DNA of 64,000 nucleotides from Nautilus pompilius (taxonomy: Eukaryota > Mollusca > Cephalopoda > Nautilida > Nautilidae), in the NCBI GenBank assembly GCA_018389105.1, contig JACATO010000121.1, positions 1,766,001 to 1,830,000 of the forward strand. The letters are read 5' to 3'. Below, piece by piece: positions 49,607 through 63,429 of the stretch. The notes under the pieces are model-generated. The model saw nothing but the letters and a program-made list of their open reading frames with translations. It had not been told where the DNA came from and searched no databases. Each line of letters opens with the position of its first letter. Positions within the stretch are counted from its first letter, which is position 1. A program made the translations under genes and the position numbers.

Positions 49607-50644
49607 TAATTTTTAAACATTCCAAATGGTTCTCTATAATAACATAAAAAACATAATAAACCTGAGAGGGTTTCCTATTGCTATAACTACAACTAATGGC
49701 TTAGGCTCATTGTAAAGTGGACTGAATAAAAGCCATTTGTAATGGTGATGGTTTGACATGTTATTCCGATTCTGTCCTGGTCTCATGATACAATGCTTTT
49801 AGTGACAATACATCACATTGCTAAAACTGGTTCTTTTGTAAAACCATTCAAAAAAAAAAAAGAAAATTTTTGTTGCTTTAACATGTTTGAAAAGGTCCAT
49901 GGTAGAAACCGGGATTTAATGTGAAACAGATTGAAAATGAAAATTTTTTTAGGTTAATTTTATTGGAATCGTTTTTCTATGAGCATAGACAATGTCGGAT
50001 TTTTCTAAAAACACAAACTTATGGACTGGTTTGTGTAGCTTTGTATAATTTGTAAATAGCTGGTGCATGACAAATTGTTTTCCTTTTTATGTTCTCATGT
50101 GTTCACAGGTAAAACTGAATGCAGACGCTCCTCTTCTAATAAAAGCGAATGCCGGGGGAAGTGAAAGATCAAAATTCTGATCTGGAGCCAGCAGCTTTAA
50201 ACGATTACCTCTCATTTAAAAAAAAGTGTGGCCAGGAAAGTTCGAAAAAAAAAGCACAAGAGCGATACTAACTGCATTTCCTTCTTGTTATCAGTGTTCT
50301 CTAAAAAAATTCACCTTATATGCTACCTGGCAATAGTTGCACAGAATGACTTATACAACTGCTGGACATTTCAGAAAGGTTTTTGGGGTTTTTTCCATGA
50401 TAAAGCCAAACATTTGTTTCTTATTTAAAATTATTCAGTTATATATTATTAATAACATCCAACTGTATGAGATCTCATAGAAGCCAATCTTCCAAATTAT
50501 AAAATAATAATTTAGATATAAAATTCACTGGGTTAAAGGTCATCATTACTTTATCTGGGATAAAAAAAAACAAAATACCACCTTTACATGGCATTAAGTA
50601 TAAAACAGTATTAAGTAAATGCCACATGCAGGTGGTCCTTTGAG

Positions 50645-53600
50645 CAGAGGCAAAGCAAGGGTTCTCAGCGCCCAGGGGCAAAGACCCTTTTGGCACCTCC
50701 CCCTCCACCTCTGAAATGTTTTGATTATTTGTTTGTGACCCATTACCCACTTAATGACAATCACAAAGAATTAATCACCGCCTTATAAAGAGCTAATTTA
50801 AAGTTACAATATAACATCTCACAATATCACAACTGTAAACCTGGAACTAATGAGGTATCGCCTACTAGGTTTACTTACATAATTTGTTAAATCATAAACC
50901 ATTTTGATATTTATTTCATCCAGTATTATTCAAAGTCACACAGCCAGAGTAATCATGCAGTCACTTGTGGTGTACATGTATTACGAAACAGATTGATAAA
51001 ATACTACTAATGTTTACAAATAAATTTTATTAGTTTACAAAACTGTGCATATACTTAACTAGATCTTGTACAGGTAGCATTCTGGTAATCATTGTTACAT
51101 TATATATGAACCTTTCATGCTTTTGCTGTTGCAACTTAATCAATTAAACTATCAGAATTTAAGGTATTGAGTATGTCTTTTTCAATACTTAATATTGCCA
51201 AGTTACTCAGTCATTCTTGAGTCAGTGAAGTTCTCAAGTATGTCATAGTTAATTTCAGCAAGCTGAAATTAATCTTCACAACTAGCAATAGAAACTCCAA
51301 TTGTTAACAAAATCTGCAATGCAATTCTTAAATTTGGGAAAACATCTTCACCATATGAAATTATAAATGTTAGCAAACAGTTCCAACCTTTGGTTCAGGA
51401 AAATTGGCCTGTGTTCTTTTACTTATCAACATTTTACAGTCTTTAATTTCTCTGGACAATTCTGGTCCATCAATCTGGATAACTCTTTGCTAAGTCAGAA
51501 CAGTTTTCTTGCAATTTTCCATCTTCGAAATCTCCAGAAACAATATTTTGCACATCTAATAGAAATCCAAACTGTGAATCTAAATCTCATAAGCGTGAAA
51601 ATCTTCCTGTTATTTCTGTAATCAAGTGATCAATAACATCCTTCATGATGCAACAAATTTTCTGTTCAACAGTTAATCCAGCATCAGCTGCATTTCCATC
51701 TTGCATTCGTTTATAAAATATTTTTCTTCTTTCAATGGTCAACCCCCATGTTTCACACTGATTCTTGCCTACTTTAAGTGCTTCTTGACATGACTTTTCA
51801 CGTGATTATATCAATTTCTCTTTCAAAGAATTAAGATCAGCTGCTTCTCTAAAATTCATTTTTGGATCTTGAAGACGTTTCTGCACTTGATTGATAGATG
51901 ATAAAAGATTTTTCCAAAAATGCAAAAGTACAAGAAAATCAAATGTAAGCATGCGTTGCAGAATATTATGAGCACAACATTTTGTTTCAGCCGTGTTGCT
52001 ATTCTCACTTAATTGCTCTAACAGTCCTAGCAATTCATCCAGTTTTTCATGTACAACTTTTACTGCTTCTTCTCTTGCACTCCACCATGTTTCTGATCCA
52101 TGCTTGACAGAGATCTTAAGCTCCTGCTGCAGTTTGTCCCATCGAGTTGTTGGATGAGCAAAGAAATTATAAATAGCTTCAATGACTTGCAGCAAGAAGA
52201 CATGCTAAGTTCAAACTATGGTTGTCACAGTTTATAAACACTGCTTTCAGATTTTTGTTCAGAATTCTTTGTTGAACGCCTGACAGATGACCTGACATGA
52301 CAGCAGCATTATCATAACATTGTGAACAACAATCACTCAATAAAATTTCATCCGCTTCTAATTTTGTGCTTATTGTTTTCTCAATATTGGCAGTGTCTTT
52401 TTCCTTTATCTGTATAAAGTCAATAAATGACTCTTAGATTTCTACTTTTCTTGTCTTAAAGTTAATGTCAACAAACCGAATGACAGGAAATTTCCAGGGT
52501 TTTCATTTGAGGTTATGCCTTCAGTATGACCACAAAATGCAAGACTCTGAGAAGCAAAATATTTTGTACAATCCAGCAACCGTTGCAGTACTTCTCTCCA
52601 TTTATTTTTTTTCTTGCTGAATTTGCCTTTGCAGCTCTCCATCAATGCCACTTTGAAAATGAATTCGGTGCTTAGTTTCTTTGCAAGCAGCAAATGACTC
52701 ACAATGAATGTTGCTATTTTCATGGGCATTTAACTTTTCAATTTTTTTCCACATAGAGAATCCGCCCTGCTTTTTGAAAGCAGAAGACTATTGGATGTCA
52801 TGCATGTAGATGAAAAAGAAGACAACGTAAGCAGTATGTTGCTTTATGTAGAGGTGAATATACCAACCAGGATCGAGTAACTTCTTGTCCATTCAGAAGG
52901 TGTCGTTTGAACCAAAATGCAGTCATGGAATGCCCATCTTTGGTATCAAATGGACCTTCTTTATGTTGAAATTCATGTGCTCCAACTTTAACAATCTCGG
53001 TGCAATGTGCATATGTTACAACTGCTGAGCCTGTTGTATCAAACTTCATAAAGCCAATATTTCTGTGTTAAAATATTTATTAGGTCATCCTCTTTTAGCG
53101 TAGCACCACTATTCTTTAGATTTGTTTCTGACAAAGCGGAATCCTCTTGTTTATTATTATTGTAGCTTTTAACAGGACAGAGTTTCTTCATTGTCTTCTT
53201 TTTCAAATGAAATAGCATGTTCACAATCTTGCACTTTGACTTCTTTGTCGCCAACAGGGTGAACAGATGCAGGCTTACTTGTGTCATCATTTCCAGCAAG
53301 GAATGATCTCATCAATTTGCTTGACTCCACCATCGAAGCTGCAAATTGTGTACGACTTTTGTGTCCCTGTGCCCCACTTTCTTTTTTCGACAAAATGGAC
53401 TAAAATAATAAATTAATAAATACTGACTATATCCAGGCTCTTTTGCACCACAGAGACCCAAATCCACTGTTCTGATGGAATTCTTACTTCATTACTGATG
53501 GACTGCTGCCAAAATGGCGTAATAGAATATGAATGGAAAGCACGGACCTATGAGAAGACAAGAGGATTGATAGTAACTCGGTCTCCTAATCCTAATGAAT

Positions 53601-54293
53601 TACTAATGAGATTGTGTTTGTTTAATATTATAAATTAACTCCTATTCTCTAATAATCAAACAAACACATATAAACTATATATGTTTGGAAAGCTTTGGAA
53701 CTTTTCTATTTAATTACACAAAAATAACACCACCATAAAGCATTTTCATTGAGTTATTCATGCAAACACGAGTTCCTGCACAGAGCATTACCTATTCATG
53801 CACATTAAATTCAACTTTTTGGTGACATTTCTCTGAATATTACTTATAATTGATTATCAACATAAACAATAACATTTGAGGAAAGTTTACTGCAGAAAAT
53901 ATTTCTGATAATTCACAAACATGTGTTGAATTTTACTTATTAACAAATGGGTGCAGCACAGTGTAGAAGAAAGTCTTCGACAATGCACGGACGCCTATAA
54001 CTGTCATAATAGGTCACTCTTGTGACATTCTAGGTACCTGGATTCTATAATCTGCATTTAAATTCCCTGGATTATAAACATGATTTTGTAACAGTTATGT
54101 CCCTTACTCCAGCAAACTGTATCAAGTGCTTGAATATACGTTTCCCTAATTTTGCAATTACTATGGAAATTTCACAGGCGGAGGTGGCTAGTTATTAATT
54201 GACATTATAATTTATAAGGCAGAGGAAATTTTGCACCCCTTCAGACCCAGACCTGTGCCCGGGAGTGACCCCTCCCCCCTTGCTACGTCTCTG
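50645..54293 (-). mobile_element. hAT transposon, Tip100/ZMYM1-like, with 8 bp target duplication
   Basis: The 3649 bp element is flanked by the exact direct repeat CCTTTGAG at 50637-50644 and 54294-54301, the 8 bp duplication of the hAT superfamily. The terminal inverted repeats begin CAGAGGCAAAGCAAGGG on the left and, read inward from the right, CAGAGACGTAGCAAGGGGG. Both have the CAG start and GTAGC/AAGC-AAGG core of hAT-Tip100 ends. The inside holds a minus-strand transposase in pieces. The target duplication is perfect even though the gene is broken, so the insertion is not very old or the site has been spared by chance. Confidence 0.95.
51165..53393 (-). pseudogene. hAT transposase pseudogene (TTF zinc finger, DUF4371-like middle, hAT C-terminal domain)
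   Basis: Read on the minus strand, the pieces come in the family order. The N-terminal tail starts at 53393 (MSKKESGAQGHKS). A TTF-type zinc finger follows at 53049-52798, with TRSWLVYSPLHKATYCLRC. DUF4371-like sequence lies at 52729-52442. A core fragment at 52195-51806 includes VKHGSETWWSAREEAV. The C-terminal dimerisation motif is at about 51340-51181, with LTIGVSIASCED and LKLTMTYLRTSL. Frameshifts separate the pieces, and the C-terminal motif contains a frameshift and a stop within TQE-LSNLAIL. This resembles the proteins often annotated zinc finger MYM-type protein 1-like in invertebrate genomes, which are transposases. Confidence 0.9.
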
Positions 54294-54301
54294 CCTTTGA
54301 G

Positions 54302-57300
54302 TCATTAATGATAAAGTAAAGACAATATGCTTGTTCTTTTAGCTTCAATTTTCATCAAGGATTACCCATTTTATTCTGTTATCTTTACTTATTAACTTTA
54401 TGTTGCCACTTTTTCTTTTTCTATTAAAAAGGAAACAGACCTGAGAAAACAACAAAATGCCTATTTTTAAAGGATCTTTATAAACTGAAGCAGCCAATGT
54501 TTGGAACAACTATTTCATATTTAAAAGAGTGTTAACAGATACTACTTTCCTCCGAAATAAAATATTTTGTTTTCCTAACCTGTTTGCCATCCAGATCTAA
54601 AAACACACCACACAAACATCAGGTTTGAATAAAGATTGTAATATTTGTTAATTAAAAAAAATTTTGATTAAAATATGACACCTATTTCAACAAACAAATA
54701 AACACACACACACACACGTGTAAAAAGATTAATGAAAATAAGAATGTGAAAGTCAAACAATAGAGATGACATTCACATAAGTGCAAAAATGCAAACCAGG
54801 ATAAGAATCCAGGTAAAAAAAAATTGGGGGAAAAGGAACAATTAAATCAACCATGATACCGAAATTTCATGGTTGATACTCAAATTTGATAAAATTCAAC
54901 CACTTCCACCATGATGCCCAAAGCTACCATATCAATCCTAGTGCCAGGTAGCAATAAGCCTAAGAATGACTTCCAAAATTAAAAAAAAAAACACACACAA
55001 AAACCAACAAATATGCATTTGCAGGTTAATGGTAACATAAGTAATCAAAATCACAACATCTGTCCAATAAATAAATTTAGGCTAATGAAACAAATGTAAA
55101 CAAAATCCTTTCTCCATAAAATGTAGATAAAGCTGAGGTCAGGAGGGCATAGCAGTAAAACTAAATTAACTTAAAAAAAAATAAAAATAAAAATTAGGCA
55201 ATGAACAGGAGACTTAATGGATCAGGAAAAATGTAAAATGTCCAAGAACACCAGTCCTCTGGTGCTTAAATATACTTTAAGAATGCTTGCACATAAAAGT
55301 GTGCAATTTAAAATATACTGATAATGTTAATAAACTGTGTAGGAAATAAAACAAGGCATGATTATTGGGCACACATGAAAGGTTAAAGACATTTTAAATG
55401 GACTCCTATAAGGCACAAATATAACCTGAAAAAAAAAACAATGAACTAACAAATACCAAAAACAAATAACAATAAAGCATCAAGGTTTTCTACCACAATC
55501 GATTATATCTTTAAGTGGGCACCTTCTCAAGAATAAGTAATAAACTCTAGAATAATGATAACAAATATGTTCCATGATTTTATTTTCATCCTCTGAGCAG
55601 CTGACATCCCTAATGCAGCTAATGTCACCAACAACTTCAGCAATCTCTATCTATGCAGTGCAGAAAAATTTAAAAAAATATAGATCACATCATCACAACT
55701 ACTTCCCACCTCCTTGTGTGTCAAATAAATGTTCTAACACAGCAAGATGTTGCAAAGTTAAATGAACGTTCACATTTTGAGTATACAAGTTGGTTAAAAT
55801 AGAGTTTCTACTCAACATACATATAAATTAACAAATTTTCTTTTCATATCAATTGATCTATCCAGCATGACATCTTTATGCCATTAACATATTTCATATG
55901 CAGTCTCTAACAATGTCTCAGTGATCATAATAGTGTGTGTCATTTGTATTTTTCAGCACAGCCTTGATCCCCACTCTCACCCTCCTCCACTCCACTCTTC
56001 AATATCTAAATAGTTGTCAGGAAACAAAAACCATAGCTCTAAACATAGTAGATCAACATCATAAAAAGCTAAAGCAAGAGATTATGGGATTCTTTGAAAT
56101 TTTATTTCACCCAAGTAATTTGTCTGACATAAAAAAAATGGAAAATAATTGATAATATAGCAGTATGCCAAGTTTTTATTCTTGTGTTATTTCCATTATG
56201 AAAGTGTGTGTGGTGTGTGTGTGTGTTTTTTGCCATTTGTGTTGTTTAGTGTCATATCTTGTTTCCCAGAAAACCTTGCACCAAGGTTCTTTGCTTCCAT
56301 GGCTGTTGGTGTCTTGCAGTACATTTGGAAATACCCGTGTCAAGTGCTCTATCAAGAAAAAAAATGATGTTCCTCCTGACTTGTCCAGACTGGCACAAAC
56401 TCACACGACTGGCTACGTCCTGTGATCCTGTGGTGGCATATTTATTCAAAAATATAGAAGTACCATTTAGCACAATTATTTTTTCCACTTTGGACAGCTA
56501 TGGTGCCAGAATTTCATTCTTGACCACATGAAAAATGGTTGATTTGCTTGTAAAATTAAATTTTTTGTGTTATACCATCTGTCCGTCTGTAAGGAATGGT
56601 GTTTGAATGCAATTCAGCATCAGGTTTTCCTCTGATGCCGGCAGCTATGTTTTTAGTACAGTTTCATTTCTCTTGTGCTCTTCCATGGCATTAGTAGGTC
56701 CAATTTCTATGGCCTAGGAACCCTTTGAACTATCAGTGTTTCCCAAAGCATGGTTTCACAAAAAAACACACACAAAAAAAACGACATTGATTTTCTCTTA
56801 TCATAAATCCAGGAGCTGGATACCATTACTGTGATGCTATTTCAGCCAAATTTTATTTGAATGTCTCTAGAAATACAGATACACGTAGCAAGTGTACTCA
56901 TTATCATTAAACAGTACCATTTATTACACTTGTCAGAAAAAATATTTGTATGAACTGCATTGAAAAATACGATCCTAAAATAAACTCTGAACACATTTTT
57001 GAGTTTATTATTGAAGGTAAAACATTTTTTTCCAAAAAGGTATCATGCACACTGCTTGAATGTACAAAAAAATTTTCCATTATTGTCTTCCAAAATAATT
57101 TTCTTTTTGCTTTTAAATTAAAAAAAGAAAATTTCAATACTGATTCTTATTTTTTATTTTGTCAAACCTGTCTAAGAATCCTTTTGTGTGTATTTAGGTA
57201 ATCGGACTATTTGAAATGAAAGACTGATCACTAACTGTACTATACAAAAATATTTTCTCTTATTATTTTATTACATAGCAGTACGTGTGATGGCCTGTAA

Positions 57301-58229
57301 TATGTTCAGGCCACCAAACAAAAGTATAGAGCCACAATGTCCTTCCTCAAATAAGGGCTCATTCAAGATATGGACAAACTGAGAATTTATACAACAGGAC
57401 TAAAAAACTTCTTTACTTTTATCTTTGTTATATCAGTTATTTATTCCTAACATTCTCTTTGCTTTGTTCGCAGCTGAAATGCACTGCTCTTCGTATTAGA
57501 TTTCTATATCCTTTCCTGAAAATACATTTTCCAGTTTAGTATCATTCATATAGTAATAAAAACAGTAATGATAAAATTTCAAAGCTTTGAGATGAAGTTC
57601 ATCAGTATAAATCCATTATGTAATCACAGAACCACTATTTATTTCAATCTATTTCACGCATTAAGTTACCCAACACCATGGTATTTTGTCTTGCACGCGC
57701 ACACAAAAAAACAAAACAAAGCAAAACAAAGACATCAGAGAAAAATGGAATATCTGTTTGATGCAGAAAAAGTGGCATCAATGGATTGCAAGAATTGGAA
57801 AACTCAAATTCTTGACAAAATTATTATAGCTGTGAGTTTAATTATTCACAGCTTCTTGTTATTTAACCAAAACAGCATAATATAAATTATTAATCTTATA
57901 TGTTTGCTCTGTTACTATTTTGTATACATCACGTAATAAAACAATGGGCTAAATACACACCTGGCTATACTTATAAAATTACGAATAGCGAGTAGTTCTA
58001 ATAGGGTTGGTAAAACGATGTGTAAAATAATAATTTTCTGTATCAGATGTGTGTATCCATATATATATATATGTGTACTGTATTTAGGAAATGTACATTT
58101 TTATTCATAAATTAAAACTTTATAAAGAAATAAAACAAACTAATTAAACATATAACTTAATAAATGAGAACTGTACAGTAGACAAGATGAAATGAGGAAA
58201 TAAAAATTATGTATAATATCCACCCTTTT
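54302..58229. other. Gene-free stretch
   Basis: AT-rich with CA runs (54701-54717) and copy F of the short inverted-repeat element. A balanced-composition segment at 56250-56650 gives overlapping open frames on both strands, none of which I recognise. Confidence 0.5.
56810..56871. repeat. Short inverted-repeat element, copy F, left arm missing
   Basis: The centre GGATACCATTACTGTGATGC and right arm TTTCAGCCAAATTTTATTTG then AATGTCTCTAG are present. The left arm of the other copies is absent, replaced by CTTATCATAAATCCAGGAGC. Confidence 0.72.
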
Positions 58230-58790
58230 CTTTCATGACCGCCCAAATGGGTCTTGGGAAACTCTTGTAATTATAATATTGATTATTGTCATTTTGAAAT
58301 ATGAGCACAACTGAATACTTAAAAAATAACACGGTGGATAAGAATCTGCTCTGCATTCCTATTTCCTTCAATTCTTACTAAATCTCTAACACCCATGGCC
58401 AAAACACATTTCCAAACATGAGTAGAACCCCACATGCTCTACTATAGGCTGCAAACACATTTTCTTATGCTTTTTTCCAATTATTCTCCTAATATATTAC
58501 TTTTTCTTAGGCCCCAAAATTTCAAACATAGATTCATCCGACTGTATGACTTTGTTCCATTCTTCTTTAGTTCAGTTTTGGTGTTGAATGGCATATTTTA
58601 GTCACTTAACCCTATTCCCTTTATGAAAGAAGGGTTCCTTGACTGCTATCTGTCCTTTATGTCTAATGCATCCCAAAGATTGATGTACTACAGATGCAGA
58701 ATTCTGCCAGATCTTGCTTTATCTATGCTGTATATATTTATATCCCATAGAGAAGTTATCGTCAGGTATTGTTAATCTTTTTTTAGATAG
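58230..58790 (-). pseudogene. Tc1-like transposase remnant
   Basis: On the minus strand EWNKVIQSDESMFEILGPKKK (about 58575-58500) is the Tc1 first-Asp motif (WxxVxxSDESxFEIFG). Sequence following it toward 58250 contains eroded FQNDNN-like text. The upstream part toward 58780 shows an eroded DNA-binding domain. Stops and frameshifts are frequent and the ends were not located. Confidence 0.7.
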
Positions 58791-59034
58791 TAAAAGGTAT
58801 GGATAACCCAAAAAACTATAAGGAAACTGAACCAATATCTTTAAATTTCCTAACTGTTTGAAGGGAATATCTTAATATTCTGGATTTACTACTTATTTTA
58901 CATCAAATTTTAGGTTATTCATGGAAAAATATTTCTATTAGCAATTGATATCTTTGCCATTTTCATTCAGTTATTATTCTGAAAAAGTCAAAACAAACAT
59001 TAGAGTTTTTGCAAGGTGGCCTAAAACTTTGATG

Positions 59035-59755
59035 CTTGATAACTCAATGTCAGATAACTTGAATGTACTGTTCAACTCAAAGTGACATGCAGATTCTAGC
59101 AAAATGCCTATCTCTCCCACTATAAAAACTAGGGATGAATCAGATTTGCAAGTCAAAAAGAAATGCTAATCTCTCTTTATAACTCAAAGTTTGTCAAGTG
59201 ACATTGGATGACTGATTTTGATTTCAATTTTGTTAAGAAACTGTTAATTTCTCTTTATTAGTCATTGATCATCATTGATGCTAATTACTTTGTCAGATAA
59301 TGAAAAGGTCTTTATTGTGACACTTTGTGAGTTGTGAACATTATTTTACTATCTATAAAAAAATGCATGACTCCCCCTGTGTATCACTTGTCTTTTGACC
59401 TCCCACTGCAGCAACAACTCATCAGTAACAACCTGTACATCAATATGGCATCAAAAGAATACAAACTGCAGACTCACAAATTTGAGACAAAATATCAAGT
59501 GATTCTTGAAGTTGAAAGGAGACTAAAAAGTAAAACAGAGATAGCAGAGCATTTGGCATTACTCTAAGTACTCTTTCCACATGGCTTAAAAATTCTGGAA
59601 GACCAAAGATGTTTATGTGAACAATGGAAATGCAAGGAAAAGAGACTACTAACTTAGATTTAAAGAGTCAACTTCTGATAACTCGAACTTTAGATAAACT
59701 GAAGTATTTTGCAAGATCTCTACAAATTCAAGTTATCAAGAACATGCTGCACATA
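59035..59755 (+). mobile_element. pogo/Tigger-type element, internally deleted
   Basis: The ends contain the GATAACTCGAACT-type motif of pogo elements: TGATAACTCAATGTCAGATAAC near 59037-59058 and, in inverted orientation, CTGATAACTCGAACTTTAG near 59675-59693 plus AATTCAAGTTATCAAG near 59728-59743. Between them a plus-strand frame from 59445 reads MASKEYKLQTHKFETKYQVI then LEVERRLKSKTEIAEHL, the CENP-B/Tigger N-terminal helix-turn-helix. It then stops and shifts (HGLKILE). The DDE catalytic region is missing, so this is a deletion derivative. Confidence 0.75.
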
Positions 59756-60659
59756 AAACAAATTATTTGATAATTTCCACTTGGTTTACAAAAACCCTTT
59801 CATTGCCCACAATGAACTAAAATAAAATAAAATAGATTTAATACTTGGTTACAGTCCTCTTTTCAGGCTTTCAAATACAAACCAATAGCCATGTTCATTG
59901 TTTAAGTAAATTAAGGTTTACTGTGACAATTCAATAGCTTAATTAAACTCTTCTGTCTGGTCTTTTATTTGATGATTAGAAAATTTCTTTAGTTGTGAAA
60001 GTTATGATATTTTATTTATATGTATATATATATATATATTTTGCAGCCCATGTATTTTCCTGTTTTAAGGATGGAGTTTGCCATGCATATTTAAACAGGC
60101 TATCTTTAATCGTGGTGTCTTGCTAACTAAAATAGATTCCACAGAATATTTGTTTACTGCAGAATGAAAAAAAAAACCACAAAAAAATATCGTGTTTGAA
60201 AATCCACAGTTTGCTACATTTGAGTGTACAGATGTAGCAGCTAATTAGGGATACTGCTCACTTGATAAATGTGGAAGTGTTAAAAATTAACAATATTCAG
60301 AGGAAAATGTGAAGCACATTTTCTTAAGCTTTTATTTATTACTAATTACATTCCATTTTTCAGTGGGAAAATTGTATGAACTTTTAATTTCTGGCTTCCA
60401 GGTAATTTGAAATATTTGCTTTATCTCTCACACACATACACATATAGCAATGACACAAGTAATTTTCCAGTATTTCCTATATAACACCATATGCACAAAA
60501 CAATGCCACCAAATATTTAATAGGATGAAACCAATAACCTACATGCAATCCAACTCAAGTGCAGATTTGTAGTAAACCAATGCTATTATATTTCATGCTT
60601 CTGGTTGAAAAAGATGTTATAAATATAAACATATTGTTAACCAATAACCATTCAGTCAT

Positions 60660-61200
60660 TAATCTTGTATGCAAAGTACAAAGCAAGATAGGCAGAGGAT
60701 TGTGAAGGAAAACACTTCTTTCAAGTTCATCCCACATGCACAGTTGGACTGAGATCCAGGGATTGTGTTGGCTACAGGAGATTCCTGAAATCTGTATCAT
60801 GTTTCTTAAACCATGAATGCACAATAAGCATGCTGGATGGGATCATTGTCATCTTGGAAACAGCCATCCTCATTTGGGTGTACACATGAAGCATTTCTGG
60901 ATGCACATGATAAGGAATACTTCTAATGTAAGCTTTGGTATTCATTCTGCCTTCTAAAGAGACCAAGGGACCCAGAGTACACTAACAAAAGATTCTCAAA
61001 CCATGACTCTACAATGAGAGGCTTACTGGACAGTTGAGGCCACATTGAGGGCATGCTGCTTTCTCCAAATCTGTTCAAAAAAGAGTAAAGCATGACTTGT
61101 TGGCCCTCATCACTTTTTGCCATTCCTCCTTAGCCCAATGTTTATACTTTCTTACACTATGTGAGGTGCTTTTAAAAGCTGTTAATTGATTAGATGGTCT
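60660..61200 (-). pseudogene. Tc1-like transposase remnant
   Basis: Minus-strand pieces in three frames give the Tc1 order. HWAKEEWQKVM with CFTLF near 61090-61140 corresponds to the first-Asp region, where the DES motif is lost. LGPLVSLEGRMNTKAYI lies near 60950. QDDNDPIQHA, WFKKHDTDF and QSLDLSPT with VWDELERSV follow between about 60860 and 60700. Frameshifts and stops occur throughout. It is a different Tc1 lineage from the 25/62 kb pair, judging by the WFKKHDTDF and DELERSV sequence. Confidence 0.8.
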
Positions 61201-61817
61201 ATGCAATGGACTCTTACTGCTATAGTCCATTAGTTGCAATGTTCTTTAAGATATGGCTAGTGATGAGTATGGGTTATTTTTCATTTTGTGTCTCTGTCAG
61301 TTGGTCTATTGTTTGATGATGATTTGTCTTTACTATCCTGTCTACATGACTTTCTCTTCTTTATGTCACTTTGTGTCTGTGGTCACAATTCCTTTTCATA
61401 GAAAACATTCTCTCCATCGTTTTACTATTGCTGATGATCTCAGATTACTGATGTCTCAAAGCAGCCTGATGACAAAACTGTTTAAGTCATTGTGGCATCT
61501 GCTAAACACGCACTCACTATCATACCATCTCAAATGTTGAAAAATTGCAAATGTGGTTGTCTAAGCTATATATAATATTGCAGAAATTACTAGTCATATC
61601 ATGTGGCTAACCTAATTTGCATCTGCAGCCCTAGTCAGGCCAAGATCTGAAATGTACCTAGGTCCTAATAAAGTGGCCAGCCAATCTATAAATATGCAAA
61701 CCATCATGATGGTAAGAAGTGTAAAGCATTAAAATTATTAGAACATTTAACTAAAGTATCATTTTTCATTCATAACTTATACTGAAATAAAATAGACAAT
61801 CAAACATTATACATATA

Positions 61818-63010
61818 CAGCTACTCAGAAGTTTAGATTCATCACAGTTAATTAAAGTTTTAGTGTACATGTAATTAATTTGTTAATGTATTTAACAAGT
61901 CTAACAATAAAATATTTCATTTTAGTATTATCTAGAACTCTGGCTGAAATTACTGCCAGACAAACTCTTGAAAGTTTCAAATTAAATTTATGAGATAATC
62001 CTTCAATACTACACTCAAGCCATCCTGCAAGAATGCCATGACTTTTTAGCCGAAAACAGTTTATTTTTCGTTCTTCATGCTATTTCAATGGGTTTAAGTC
62101 TGGTGATCGCATTGGTAATTCTACTATAATGAGAATCTAATCCCATTGTTTCAGGTTGGTGTCTTGCTGTAAGATAAATTGCTGACCAACCAAATGTAAG
62201 TCCAATGGAATGGTACACCTCCACAGTGTACCATAACATCTTTGCTTGCTTAGGGTAGTCTCAGTTTTGTAAGCGTTACTGCCTGTGTTGCCAGAAAACC
62301 AACCCCCAGACTATACTGTCTCTGCTTCCATGCTTAACAGTAAACAATTCAATGTGCTAACATGTGCTCACCTATTCTTCTATGGTCAATGTTGGTGCCA
62401 GTCTTTTCTGTGTGGATCATTATTATGTAAGTAACTCCATTCAATGACACTTAGTTTTCCTGCAATTTCTCAGGAAGATACTTGTTCATTTCCTAGTGTA
62501 ACCCTAGACCCCTGCTGTTCATTTAATAATATTATTTGGTCTTTGCCCCCCTCACTGCTCTTTTATGAGCAACTAATTCCAGACTTTCATTACAACTTTC
62601 TATGATTATTAAATAGAATATTCAGCACTTCTTGTTTAACAGTAATTACAAGAGATCTAACTAAAGATATAAAAAATTCTAGATAAATTAGTTAAATTCC
62701 ATTGATCACAGAGCACCATATGCATTTTTAGATGTTTCCTATGCTCCATAGATATGGAAATTTCTAGATAAGATATTTTTTTTCTATTCATGACAAACTC
62801 TCATGTTTTCTAGATGACTGTGAGCCATATATTTATATCTAATTTGATACATTACTAAATGCAAATGAATATTTGACTATAAAATCATTTGACTAACTAT
62901 TAGCATAAATTTTGTGTTCATAAAATCATTTTGTTCCTAGTTTTATGTATAATATCACATTAAAAGTAAAAAAAAAATCCCTGTTTACTCAAACTTTGGA
63001 GTATCAGTGT
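61818..63010 (-). mobile_element. Tc1-like remnant, same family as the 25 kb copy
   Basis: The minus strand carries TTACATTTGGTTGGTCAGCA followed by an ATTTATCTTACAGCAAGAC catalytic block (LVGQQFILQQD), matching the 25 kb copy almost base for base there. Upstream sequence TGTTTACTGTTAAGCATGG also matches. SPDLNPL appears near 62100. The probable ends are TACTCAGAAGTTTAG near 61820 and, read inward, TGATACTCCAAAGTTTG near 63005; the exact limits are uncertain. Several stops and frame changes make it inactive. Confidence 0.75.
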
Positions 63011-63429
63011 GTACACACGCACATACATAAACACACACACATACACACACGTGCTATCAACTGCCAGCTGATGTTTATATAAAATAAAGAATTATCCAGC
63101 ATTTACTCATGAAATTTTGAAAGAATACATTTTAAAGCTACAAAATCATAATGATAATAATAATTAATAATGCTGTAAAAAAAAGTTTCACTATGTAAAG
63201 CTTTTAATTAAAACAATTATATGGTGTATAATATATATGGAAATTATTCTTCCATTCACTGCACAAGTATGACTGATCGTTATCTACCAATTAAATGTTT
63301 CTTTTTCTTTTTTTTAAATGTGTGTGTGTGTGTGCACGAAAGATTATATAGGAAGGACTAACAGTTCTTGGTAATTCAGTCTAGTTTAAACTAAATAAAG
63401 TAATTGTCACAATTTTTTAAAATAAATTT

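Larger units (their letters stand above)
48453..50636. other. Gene-free stretch between the mariner and the hAT element
   Basis: AT-rich DNA with copy E of the short inverted-repeat element, a TAA microsatellite, and a less AT-rich patch at about 50100-50260 (GCAGACGCTCC, GCGAATGCCGGGGGAAG) that could be regulatory. No gene was recognised. Confidence 0.5.

Noticed and set aside
56165..56531. Overlapping 80-90 residue frames on both strands
   Set aside because: No recognisable motif on either strand; left as unassigned balanced-composition sequence.
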